Assembly: GCF_040796495.1 (NCBI RefSeq) | Contig: NZ_JBFNQN010000004.1 | Location: 248,001 to 312,000 of the forward strand | Length of the DNA: 64,000 nt | DNA from: Kineococcus endophyticus | GTDB taxonomy: Bacteria > Actinomycetota > Actinomycetes > Actinomycetales > Kineococcaceae | Reading direction: 5' to 3' | In this document: piece by piece, positions 34,738 through 42,406 of the stretch | How the letters are laid out: each line of letters starts with the position of its first letter | How positions within the stretch are numbered: position 1 is the stretch's first letter | Made by a program: the position numbers and the translations under genes | Notes under the pieces: generated by a model | Database searches by the model: none | Told to the model about the DNA's origin: nothing | Seen by the model: the letters and a program-made list of their open reading frames with translations, nothing else

Positions 34738-35742
34738 TCAGACGCGGACGACCATCTTGCCGGTGTTCGCGCCGCGCATCATCGACAGGAACGCCTCGAC
34801 GGAGTTCTCGATCCCGTCGACGACGGTCTCGTCGAACACGACCTTCCCCTCGGCGAACCAGCCGGTCATGCGCTCGCGGAACTCGCCGGCGAGGTGGGCG
34901 TGGTCGCCCACGATGAACCCGCGCAGCGTCAGCTTCTTGGCGACGAGCTGGAAGAGGTTCTCCGGGCCGGCGGCGCGCTCGGTGCTGTTGTACGCCGAGA
35001 TCGCCCCGCAGAGGGCGGCGCGGCCGTGCGGGTTGAAGGTGTCGATCGCCGCGGCCAGGTGGTCGCCGCCGACGTTGTCGAAGAAGACGTCGACCCCGTC
35101 CGGGACGACGGTCGGCAGCTGCTCGCGGATCGGGGCGTCCTTGTAGTTCACGGCCGCGTCGTACCCGTACTTGGAGGTGAGCAGGTCCACCTTCTCGGCC
35201 GAACCGGCCGAGCCGACGACGCGGCCCGCGCCGAGCAGCCGTGCGATCTGGCCGACGGCGGTGCCGACGGCACCCGCTGCGCCGGAGACGAAGACGGTGT
35301 CGCCCTCCTGCAGGTGCGCGACGTCGACGAGGCCGGCGTAGGCCGTCAGGCCCGTCATGCCGAGGATGCCGAGGTGGACCGAACTGGGGGCGCCGGGGAC
35401 GTCGGAGACCGCGCGGAACTCCGCGGCCGGGCCCTGGGCCACGTCGCGCCAGCCGAGGTTGTGCACGACGAGGGTGCCCTCCGGCAGGTCGGCGCTGTTC
35501 GAGGCGACGACGCGGCCGACGGCACCACCGGTCATCGTCTCGCCCAGCACGTACGGCGGGACGTAGCTCTTGGCGTCGTTCATGCGCCCGCGCATGTACG
35601 GGTCGACGGAGGTGAACTCGTTCTGGACGCGGACCTCGCCGTCGGCGAGCTCGGGCAGCTCGACCTGGACGGTGCGGAAGTCCTCCGGCGTCGGCCAGCC
35701 CTTCGGGCGGGAGACGAGCTGGACCTGGGTGCTGGTGGGCAC
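34738..35742 (-). CDS. NADPH-dependent medium-chain reductase (CurA / leukotriene B4 dehydrogenase-like)
   Basis: 334 residues from GTG 35742, with GAGAGGA upstream. Signatures: DPYMRGRMND near the N-terminus, the nucleotide fold VFVSGAAGAVGTAVGQIA, and the C-terminal GKMVVRV. No zinc ligands are present, as in the zinc-independent double-bond reductases (CurA, YncB, prostaglandin reductase). It should reduce an alpha,beta-unsaturated carbonyl with NADPH. It lies 40 bp downstream of a DUF1304 membrane protein, with a divergent TetR gene beyond. Confidence 0.93.
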   Translation of the reverse strand: MPTSTQVQLVSRPKGWPTPEDFRTVQVELPELADGEVRVQNEFTSVDPYMRGRMNDAKSYVPPYVLGETMTGGAVGRVVASNSADLPEGTLVVHNLGWRDVAQGPAAEFRAVSDVPGAPSSVHLGILGMTGLTAYAGLVDVAHLQEGDTVFVSGAAGAVGTAVGQIARLLGAGRVVGSAGSAEKVDLLTSKYGYDAAVNYKDAPIREQLPTVVPDGVDVFFDNVGGDHLAAAIDTFNPHGRAALCGAISAYNSTERAAGPENLFQLVAKKLTLRGFIVGDHAHLAGEFRERMTGWFAEGKVVFDETVVDGIENSVEAFLSMMRGANTGKMVVRV

Positions 35743-35782
35743 GGTGTTTCCTCTCGGTTGCGCAGGGTTTCAGCAGGGGGTG

Positions 35783-36175
35783 TCAGCGGGCCAAGGCGAG
35801 GACCAGCAGCAGGGCGCCGAGCAGCGCCGGCAGGATCTGGATCGAGGCCGGTCGCGCCTTGGAGCGGTCCGAGGCGAGGAGCACCACGCCGGCGCCGACC
35901 ATCGACAGCGTCCCGACGAGCACGAGGGTGCCGCCGACCGCGTGGTTCCCGGTGGCCAGCACGACGACGCCGGCGACGATCTCGATCGCCAGGAAGAGGT
36001 TGTAGAAGCCCTGGTTGAAGGCCATCGGCGCGGTGGTCCGCGCGGTGGCCTCGTCCGTGCCGAACACGGCGCGGGCGCGCGGGCGCGTCCACAGCACGGA
36101 CTCGAGCACGAACACGTAGACGTGCACGAGGGCGGCGACCAGGGACAGCACCGAAGCGGCGACGAACACGGGCAC
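35783..36175 (-). CDS. DUF1304 family four-helix membrane protein
   Basis: 130 residues from GTG 36175, with GGAG four bases upstream. Four hydrophobic helices are evident, with the family signature HVYVFVLESVLW followed by NQGFYNLFLAI. The function is unknown; homologues often lie beside TetR or MarR regulators and reductases, as here. First gene of a two-gene unit with the NADPH reductase. Confidence 0.88.
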   Translation of the reverse strand: MPVFVAASVLSLVAALVHVYVFVLESVLWTRPRARAVFGTDEATARTTAPMAFNQGFYNLFLAIEIVAGVVVLATGNHAVGGTLVLVGTLSMVGAGVVLLASDRSKARPASIQILPALLGALLLVLALAR

Positions 36176-36233
36176 TCAGCTCCTGCGGACGGGGCCCTCT
36201 GCTGGACGGCCCGTTGTGTGATGACCGTTCCAC

Positions 36234-36239
36234 TATACT
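36234..36239 (+). promoter_or_regulatory. -10 box TATACT, leaderless start
   Basis: TATACT, the best -10 box in the window, ends 7 bp before ATG 36247. The 70-bp divergent gap to the DUF1304 gene must also hold the operator of the TetR protein; no perfect palindrome is visible. Confidence 0.7.
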
Positions 36240-36246
36240 CACGTCC

Positions 36247-36837
36247 ATGGGCAGGGTGCAGACCTTCGACACCGCGACCGTCGTCCGGGCGGCGCGGGCG
36301 CTCTTCTGGGAGCGCGGCTACGAGGACGTCTCCGTCCCCGACCTCGAGGAGGCCACGGGCATCCGCCGGTCGAGCCTCTACCACGCGTTCGGCAGCAAGC
36401 GCGGGGTCTTCGACGCGGCCGTCGAGAGCTACCTCGAGGACGTCGTCCGGCCGCGACTGCGCCCGCTCCAGGAGGCCGAGGTGGCCCCCGACGCCCTCGT
36501 CACGTACCTGCAGGGCCTGCGCGCCGCCCTCGCGGACGGCCGGCCCGCGGCGGCGCAGGCCGGGTGCCTGCTGCTCAACGCCGCGACGGCTCCCGTCGGG
36601 CGGGACGAAGCCGTCGCCCAGGTGGTCCACGGCTACCGCGCCGAACTGCACGCCGCCTTCGAGCGGGGGGCGGTCGCCGCGGGGACCGCTGCGCCGCAGC
36701 AGGTCGCGACGTTGTGCACCTCGGCCGTCGTCAGCGCGTTCGTCCTGGCGCGGATCGACCCGGCCGAGGCCGTCGCGACGCTCGACGCCGTGCTCGCGGT
36801 CGTCGGGACGGGGGCTGGGGCCCGCCGAGCGGACTGA
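36247..36837 (+). CDS. TetR-family regulator (divergent to DUF1304/reductase)
   Basis: 196 residues. Helix-turn-helix: DVSVPDLEEATGIRRSSLYH followed by AFGSKRGVFDAAVESYL. The C-terminal domain, with GCLLLNAATAPVGRDEAV, fits the TetR_C subgroup that controls reductases and quinone or aldehyde detoxification. The message is probably leaderless. It most likely represses the divergent DUF1304-reductase operon; the inducer may be an electrophile that the reductase removes. Confidence 0.9.
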   Translation: MGRVQTFDTATVVRAARALFWERGYEDVSVPDLEEATGIRRSSLYHAFGSKRGVFDAAVESYLEDVVRPRLRPLQEAEVAPDALVTYLQGLRAALADGRPAAAQAGCLLLNAATAPVGRDEAVAQVVHGYRAELHAAFERGAVAAGTAAPQQVATLCTSAVVSAFVLARIDPAEAVATLDAVLAVVGTGAGARRAD

Positions 36838-36848
36838 GGGGTCCTCAG
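36834..36848. terminator. Compact hairpin shared by convergent stops
   Basis: CTGAGG (36834-36839) pairs with CCTCAG (36843-36848) around a 3-nt loop. It contains the stop codons of both the TetR gene and the convergent EAL-DICT-LOV-GGDEF gene. Confidence 0.5.
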
Positions 36849-39076
36849 ACGGTGACGCGCCTCCGCTTCACCCGGTACATCGCGTGGTCGGCGGTCCGCA
36901 GCAGGTCCTCGAAAGTGCGCCCGTCCGCGCCGGACACCGAGACGCCCGTGCTGACCCCGAGCGAGAGCTGCACACCGTGCAGGTCGACGGGGTCGGCGAC
37001 GCGGGCGGCGACGTCGGCCACCGTGCGGGCGGCGACGTCGTCGGCGTCGTCGGGGTGCAGGCCGGTGAGCGCGACGATGAACTCGTCCCCGCCGAGGCGG
37101 GCGAGCACGGCGTCGGCCGGCGTCGACTGGCGCAGGCGCCGGGCCACCTCGACGAGCAGGTCGTCCCCGGCCGCGTGGCCGAGTTCGTCGTTGACGACCT
37201 TGAACCCGTCGAGGTCGCAGAACAGCAGGGCCGTGCGGGTGCCCTCGCGGCGGAGCGCGGCCTCGACGAGGGGTTCGACGTGCCGGCGGTTCGCGAGCCC
37301 GGTCAGCGGGTCGGTGAAGGCGAACCGCTCGATGCGCCGCAGGTGCTCGCGGGACCGTTCGCGTTCGAGGTCGAGCTCCTGCTCGGCCCGGACGCGGGCG
37401 GTGACGTCGTTCTGGACGCCGATGTACTGCACGACGCGGCCGGAGGCGTCGGTGACGGGGGCGAGGTACACCTCGTTCCACCAGGGTTCGCGCTGCGGGC
37501 CGCGGTAGTTCAGCAGCACCCCGCGCCACTCCAGGCCGCCCCGCAGGGCGGTGCGGATCTCGTCGACGGTCGTCCTGTCGGTGTCCGCGCCCTGCAGGAC
37601 ACGGCAGTTGCGGCCCAGGACGTCCTCGGCCCGCAGCCCGGAGAGTTCCTCGAAGGCGGAGTTCACGTACACCAGCGGTTCGTCCGGGCGCAGCATGTCC
37701 GCGATGGCGATGCCGCTCGTCGTCGCCCCGAGGGCGCGCTGCAGCAACGCCTCCGCGGCCTCGGGGGCCACGGCCGCGGGGATCCGCGCAGGGGCGGTGC
37801 GCCGCGGCACCGTGACGGGGGCCTCCGGGACGGTCGCGGTGCGCGGAGCGACGCGGGACAGCAGCGACTGGGCGGCCGCCGCGACGGTCGTGCGTTCGTA
37901 CGTCAGCGCGTACTCGAACATCCGTTCCCGCTCCGGGCCGGCGTCACCGAGGTCGCGCGCCAGCAGCGCCGCGGCGAAGTGCGGGGCGAGGACGACGACG
38001 TCCCACTCACCGCGGACGGGGTCGTGGGGGTCCAGGGCCGCCCCGCGCACACCGGGTAGGGGGGTCTCGGGCAGGTCCTCCCCGAGCGCGCAGACGAACC
38101 CCACGCGGTCGGCGAGGTCGCGGTAGCGGCTGCGGGTGGCGGGGGTGAAGTGCCGCGCGAACTGGAACGTGGAGGCGACGACGCAGGTGTCGCCCAGGCG
38201 CATGGCCTCGCGTTCGAGCTGCTTGCTCAGTTCGATGAGCAGCGCCTTGGGGGCGCGCCGCAACGGGGTTCCCGCGGGCAGCAGGGAGAACGGCGACGGG
38301 GTCTCGGCGGCGCTCACCGGCGCCGGCGGCGGCAGGACGAGCCCGGAGACCGCGGCCGTGGGCGGCGGCGGGGCGGAGGGGCGGCCGAACAACCAGCCCT
38401 GGCCCAGCTGGGCGCCGAGGGCGCGGGCGGTGAGCAGGTGCCCCTCGTCCTCGATCCCCTCGGCCAGCACCAGGGCGCCGGTCTCCTGGGCGTAGGCGTT
38501 CACCGCGTTCATGATCTGCGCGACCGCGGGGCCGGGCCGGTCCTGCACCAGGCGCAGGTCGAGCTTGACGACGTCCGGGCGCAGCAGCGGCATGAACGCC
38601 AGCGACATCGCGTCCGCCCCGACGTCGTCGAGGGCGATGGCCCAGCCGAGTTCGCGGACGCGGGTGACGGTGCGCAGGAGTTCGGCGGGGCGCGCTGCGA
38701 GGGCGCGTTCGGTCATCTCCACGACGACGCGCAGCCCGTCCAGGGTGCCGTCGGCGAGCGCCATGAGTTCGGCCAGCGGGGCGGCGTCGAGGATCTCCGG
38801 TTCGACGTTGACGAAGAGCGTCAGGGGCGCGACGACGCCGTGCTCCAGCGCCCCGCGCAGGGCCGCGGCCCGGCAGGCGTGGTCGAGCTCGGACAGCACG
38901 CCCTCGGCGCGGGCGGCGGCGAAGAGCTGGTCGGGGCGCTGCAGCGGGCCGACGGGGCCGCGGGCCAGGGCCTCGTACGCGACGACCGCGCCGGTGTCGA
39001 GGTCGACGATCGGCTGGTAGACGCTGTGGATGGCCTGCTCGCGCAGGACGTCGTGGATCGAAGAGCCGGTCGTCAC
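36845..39076 (-). CDS. EAL-DICT-LOV-GGDEF blue-light cyclic-di-GMP enzyme
   Basis: 743 residues from GTG 39076, with AAGGA six bases upstream. Order: EAL (about 10-245; YEALARG with E35, VEMTER, LDDVGAD in place of DDFGTG, VKLD, AEGIED, LGQGW), a Pro-rich linker, a DICT-type sensory domain (about 275-430), and a PAS domain of LOV type (about 450-565). The LOV core is GRNCRVLQ with Cys at about 491, the flavin-adduct residue; flavin-contact residues follow in LLNYRG, WWNEVYL and IGVQNDVT. GGDEF comes last (RLGGDEF at about 660) without an RxxD I-site. The degenerate loop-6 motif makes phosphodiesterase activity doubtful. Light should control cyclase output. Confidence 0.9.
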   Translation of the reverse strand: MTTGSSIHDVLREQAIHSVYQPIVDLDTGAVVAYEALARGPVGPLQRPDQLFAAARAEGVLSELDHACRAAALRGALEHGVVAPLTLFVNVEPEILDAAPLAELMALADGTLDGLRVVVEMTERALAARPAELLRTVTRVRELGWAIALDDVGADAMSLAFMPLLRPDVVKLDLRLVQDRPGPAVAQIMNAVNAYAQETGALVLAEGIEDEGHLLTARALGAQLGQGWLFGRPSAPPPPTAAVSGLVLPPPAPVSAAETPSPFSLLPAGTPLRRAPKALLIELSKQLEREAMRLGDTCVVASTFQFARHFTPATRSRYRDLADRVGFVCALGEDLPETPLPGVRGAALDPHDPVRGEWDVVVLAPHFAAALLARDLGDAGPERERMFEYALTYERTTVAAAAQSLLSRVAPRTATVPEAPVTVPRRTAPARIPAAVAPEAAEALLQRALGATTSGIAIADMLRPDEPLVYVNSAFEELSGLRAEDVLGRNCRVLQGADTDRTTVDEIRTALRGGLEWRGVLLNYRGPQREPWWNEVYLAPVTDASGRVVQYIGVQNDVTARVRAEQELDLERERSREHLRRIERFAFTDPLTGLANRRHVEPLVEAALRREGTRTALLFCDLDGFKVVNDELGHAAGDDLLVEVARRLRQSTPADAVLARLGGDEFIVALTGLHPDDADDVAARTVADVAARVADPVDLHGVQLSLGVSTGVSVSGADGRTFEDLLRTADHAMYRVKRRRVTV

Positions 39077-39166
39077 CCCGTGTCCTTCGGCAAGGGGCAC
39101 CCGTTCCTGCAGCGCCTTGTCGCCCGAACGGCTCAGAGCGCACCGGGCGCGTGGGAGGGTGGCCGC

Positions 39167-40075
39167 GTGAGCGTGGTGCTGGCCGTCGACGTCGGTGGGA
39201 CCGGGTTGAAGGGGGCGGTCGTCGACGTGCACGGGCGCACCCTGGCCCGGCGCGACCGGCCGACGGCCCTGGACGGTCGCGGTCCGGCGGAGAACCTGCT
39301 GGCCCTGCTGGCGGACCTGTCGGCCCTGGCGGGTCCACAGGCACCCGTCGCCGTCGGCGTCGGAACCCCGGGCATCGTCGAGGAGGCCACGGGCACCGTC
39401 GTCTACGCCTCGAACCTCGGCTGGCGGGACTTCGGGCTGCGGGCGCTGCTGGAGGACTCGACGGGGCTCCCGGTCGGCGTGGGTCACGACGCGCGGGCCG
39501 CGGGCCGGGCCGAGCAGCTCGCCTCCGGCACGCACGGCAGCTTCGTCTTCGTCCCCATCGGCACGGGGATCGCGGCCGCGCTCGTCGTCGAGGGGACGGC
39601 GGTCTCGGGCGTCTCCGGGGCGGCGGGGGAGTTCGGGCACGTGGTCGTCCACCCCGGCGGAGAACTGTGCCCGTGCGGGCAGCGGGGGTGCGTCGAGGCC
39701 TACGCGGCCGGCGGTGCGGTGCTGCGCCGGTACCGCGCCCGGGGCGGCGAGGCGGCCTCGACGGCCGAGGTCGTCGGCCTCGTCGGCGCGGACCCGCGCG
39801 CCGACGAGGTGTGGGCGGACGCCGTCCGCGCGCTGGCGCTGGGGCTGCAGGGGCTGACCATGCTGCTCGACCCGGCCGAGATCGTCATCGGGGGAGGGGT
39901 GTCGGGGGCCGGTGCGGTGCTGCTCGACCCGCTCGAGGCCGAGCTCCGCGCGCTGCTCGCCTGGCGGTCGCCGCCCCCGTTGCGGACGGCCCGCTGGGGG
40001 TCGGAGGCGGGCCGCATCGGCGCCGCCCTGCTGGGGTTCGAGCGGGTCGGGACGACCCCGGAGTTCCTGCTCTAG
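39167..40075 (+). CDS. ROK-family sugar kinase (glucokinase-like)
   Basis: 302 residues from GTG 39167, with GGGAGGGTGG just upstream. ATP-binding motif AVDVGGTGLKGAVV at the N-terminus; the ROK signature EFGHVVVHPGGELCPCGQRG with zinc-binding CxCGxxGC; and catalytic Asp in GVGHDARAAG. Without a helix-turn-helix it is a kinase rather than a ROK repressor; glucose or another hexose is the likely substrate. Divergent from the photoreceptor gene (90-bp gap). The stop codon lies inside the first of three CTCTAGA repeats. Confidence 0.92.
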   Translation: MSVVLAVDVGGTGLKGAVVDVHGRTLARRDRPTALDGRGPAENLLALLADLSALAGPQAPVAVGVGTPGIVEEATGTVVYASNLGWRDFGLRALLEDSTGLPVGVGHDARAAGRAEQLASGTHGSFVFVPIGTGIAAALVVEGTAVSGVSGAAGEFGHVVVHPGGELCPCGQRGCVEAYAAGGAVLRRYRARGGEAASTAEVVGLVGADPRADEVWADAVRALALGLQGLTMLLDPAEIVIGGGVSGAGAVLLDPLEAELRALLAWRSPPPLRTARWGSEAGRIGAALLGFERVGTTPEFLL

Positions 40076-40131
40076 AAGGGGTTCCGCCGGGTGAGCTAAC
40101 CACTCTAGAAGGGGTTTGCTGGAACTCTAGA
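40070..40131. repeat. Three CTCTAGA repeats (operator-like array)
   Basis: CTCTAGAAGGGGTT occurs exactly at 40070-40083 and 40103-40116, and its CTCTAGA part again at 40125-40131. The intervals are 33 and 22 bp, multiples of 11, so all copies face the same side of the helix. The array ends 78 bp before the metalloprotease start, within an AT-rich pocket unusual here. A regulator-binding array is inferred. Confidence 0.6.
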
Positions 40132-40208
40132 CAGTTTCACCTAAGCAACTTACCCCGCCCAGGTGAACTGGTTGAAGGTGGGACCAGGAGTGGGCCGAAC
40201 GTCCTCCC

Positions 40209-42275
40209 GTGCCCGTTCGCCTGCCCCGCCGCCTCGCCGTCCTGCCGCTCCTGGCGCTCGCCGTCGGCGTCCCCGCGTCCCCCGCCGTCGCCGCCACCAC
40301 GACTCCGGGGACCACGGCGACCACGGTCGAGACGGGCACCCTCGTGCAGGTCGCCACCGAGACCTCCGCCCACGAGGGCGGCGCCGACCACGACGGCACC
40401 CGCACCCTCCTGCGCCGCGCGGACGGCACCTTCACCGACGTGCGGGGCGAGTCCGTCGAGCACCTCGCGACCGGCACGACCGTCCGCGCGCAGGTCCGCG
40501 ACGGTGAGGTCCTCGACGTCGCCGCCCGGCCTGGTGTGCGCACGCTGGCCGCCGCCGGCGGTCCCTCGACCGTCCGGGTCGCGATGGTCGTGCCCGCGGG
40601 CGTGACCCAGGACGCGACGCCGATGACGGCCGCGCAGGTCGCCACCTCCGTCCAGCAGACCTCGGACTACTGGTCGTCCCAGACCGCCGGGCAGGTCACC
40701 TTCCAGCTCGCCGGCGTCCAGGCCTGGACCAGCAGCAGCCGCCCGTGCTCCGACGTCGGCGGCATGTGGACCGACGCGGCGCGCGCCGTCGGTTTCACCG
40801 GCGCCCCCCGCGAGCACCTCGTCGTGGTGCTGCCGCGCACCGCCTACACGTCCAAGGCCTGCGCGGCCTACGGCCTGGGCTCGATCGGCGCCGGGCCGGA
40901 CAGCCCCGGCTACGCCTACGTCACCGACACCGAACCGTCCCTGTGGGCCCACGAGCTCGGGCACAACCTCGGCCTCGGGCACGCGAACCTGCTCTCCTCG
41001 GCCACCGCGAGCGACGTCGCCTGGAACGGCAGCGCCTACCCGGGGGCGACGCGTGTCGGCTACGGCGACGTCTGGGACGTCATGTCCTTCTCCGGCCGCA
41101 CGATCGGGCGCGGGAACCTCGGCATCGCCGGCCAGTACCGGCTCGGCCTGCTGCCCGCCGGCGTCCAGGACGTGACGACCACGGGGTCGTACACGCTGGC
41201 GGCCCTGCCGAACGCCGCCGACGGGCGGGTGCACGGCCTGCGCGCCGTCGACCCGGCGACCGGCACCGCCTACTTCGTCGAGCTGCGCGGTCGCTCCACC
41301 GGTGACGACCTCGTCGCCTCCGACGCCAGCCGCCCCACCCGCGGTGTCCGCGTCACGACCGCCGACCGCGGCGAGGCCGGTGCCACCCTCGCCCTCGACG
41401 CCACCCCGACCGGCCGCCGGGGCGACGTCGACCTGACGATCGCCCCCGGCGCCACCCTGTCGACGGCGTCGGGCCGCCTGCACGTCACCGTCACCGCCGT
41501 CGACGGCGCCCAGGCCACCGTCACGATGACGTTCGGCGACGCCCCGGGCCGGACCCCCGCCCCCGCACCGACGACCACCTCGAACACCACGACCACCACG
41601 TCCGGCAGTGGCGTCTCCTTCAACCGCGACGGCGTGAACCGCGTCGTCTCCGGACCGGTCCTGGAGAAGTACCTCGCGCTCGGTGCCCAGCGCGGGCAGC
41701 TCGGCTGGCCGACCAGCGACGCCATCGCCGTGCGCGACGGCGGGGTCGTGCAGCGGTTCGAGAACGGCCTCGTCTACTGGACGCCGGTCACCGGAGCGCA
41801 GGTCGTCGCGGGTGCGGTGCTCGGCGAGTACGCCTCGATCGGCTGGGAGGGGTCCCCGCTGGGGTTCCCGACGAGCGGCGAGATCGCCGTCACCGGCGGT
41901 GTGGTGCAGCGCTTCCAGCGTGGCCTCGTCTACTGGACGCCCGCGACCGGGGCGCACGCCGTGCGCGGGGCCGTCGAGGGTCGCTACGCCGCGGCCGGCT
42001 GGGAGCGCTCGACCCTGAGCTTCCCGACCTCCGACGAGATCCCCGTCCCCGGCGGCGTCGTGCAGCGCTTCACCGGTGGCAACGTCTACTGGACGCCGGC
42101 CACGGGCGCGCAGGTCGTCAAGGGCGCGATCCTCGGCGAGTGGGGCCGGCGCGGCTGGGAGCGGTCGCGCCTCGGCTGGCCCGTGGGCGAGGAGGTGCCC
42201 GTCCCCGGCGGCGTGCGCCAGCAGTTCCAGGGCGGCGTCCTCACCTGGACCGCCGCCACCGGCCGCGTCGCCTGA
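40209..42275 (+). CDS. Secreted zinc metalloprotease with LGFP repeats
   Basis: 688 residues from GTG 40209; no good ribosome site. Signal peptide 1-29 (AVA-A). The catalytic motif HELGHNLGLGH (His248, Glu249, His252, His258) with a Met-turn VMSFS places it in the metzincin/gametolysin-like clan. After a Thr-rich linker (about 455-470) there are four LGFP repeats (LGWPTSD, LGFPTSG, LSFPTSD, LGWPVGE), which bind the wall arabinogalactan in mycolate relatives and presumably wall polymer here. Likely extracellular, wall-associated and processed from a propeptide of about 115 residues. The upstream CTCTAGA array is a candidate control site. Confidence 0.92.
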   Translation: MPVRLPRRLAVLPLLALAVGVPASPAVAATTTPGTTATTVETGTLVQVATETSAHEGGADHDGTRTLLRRADGTFTDVRGESVEHLATGTTVRAQVRDGEVLDVAARPGVRTLAAAGGPSTVRVAMVVPAGVTQDATPMTAAQVATSVQQTSDYWSSQTAGQVTFQLAGVQAWTSSSRPCSDVGGMWTDAARAVGFTGAPREHLVVVLPRTAYTSKACAAYGLGSIGAGPDSPGYAYVTDTEPSLWAHELGHNLGLGHANLLSSATASDVAWNGSAYPGATRVGYGDVWDVMSFSGRTIGRGNLGIAGQYRLGLLPAGVQDVTTTGSYTLAALPNAADGRVHGLRAVDPATGTAYFVELRGRSTGDDLVASDASRPTRGVRVTTADRGEAGATLALDATPTGRRGDVDLTIAPGATLSTASGRLHVTVTAVDGAQATVTMTFGDAPGRTPAPAPTTTSNTTTTTSGSGVSFNRDGVNRVVSGPVLEKYLALGAQRGQLGWPTSDAIAVRDGGVVQRFENGLVYWTPVTGAQVVAGAVLGEYASIGWEGSPLGFPTSGEIAVTGGVVQRFQRGLVYWTPATGAHAVRGAVEGRYAAAGWERSTLSFPTSDEIPVPGGVVQRFTGGNVYWTPATGAQVVKGAILGEWGRRGWERSRLGWPVGEEVPVPGGVRQQFQGGVLTWTAATGRVA

Positions 42276-42282
42276 CGCCCGT

Positions 42283-42354
42283 CCCGCGTGGAAAACACTC
42301 TTTCCGCCCTCAGAACCTGTGTTCTGAGGGCGGAAAGAGTGTTTTCCACGCGGG
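42283..42354. terminator. 34-bp perfect inverted repeat (giant hairpin)
   Basis: Arms 42283-42316 and 42321-42354 are exact complements over 34 bp with a 4-nt loop CTGT. It starts 7 bp after the metalloprotease stop. The arm includes an AT-rich block (GGAAAACACTCTTTCC) unlike the surroundings. It would fold equally on both strands and could end transcription either way; its length is far beyond a usual terminator, so it may be a member of a dispersed palindromic repeat. Confidence 0.85.
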
Positions 42355-42406
42355 GGACGGGGCCTGGGACCGCGGGCGGAGCAGAGGGGTCTGGCAGGCT
42401 CGGCGG

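Noticed and set aside
38150-39166. Extension of the ROK kinase frame upstream
   Set aside because: The kinase family begins at AVDVGGT close to GTG 39167, which has a good ribosome site; the upstream part is antisense to the EAL domain.
42283-42354. IS element or transposon end
   Set aside because: No transposase frame, no target-site duplication and no second element; only the hairpin is present.
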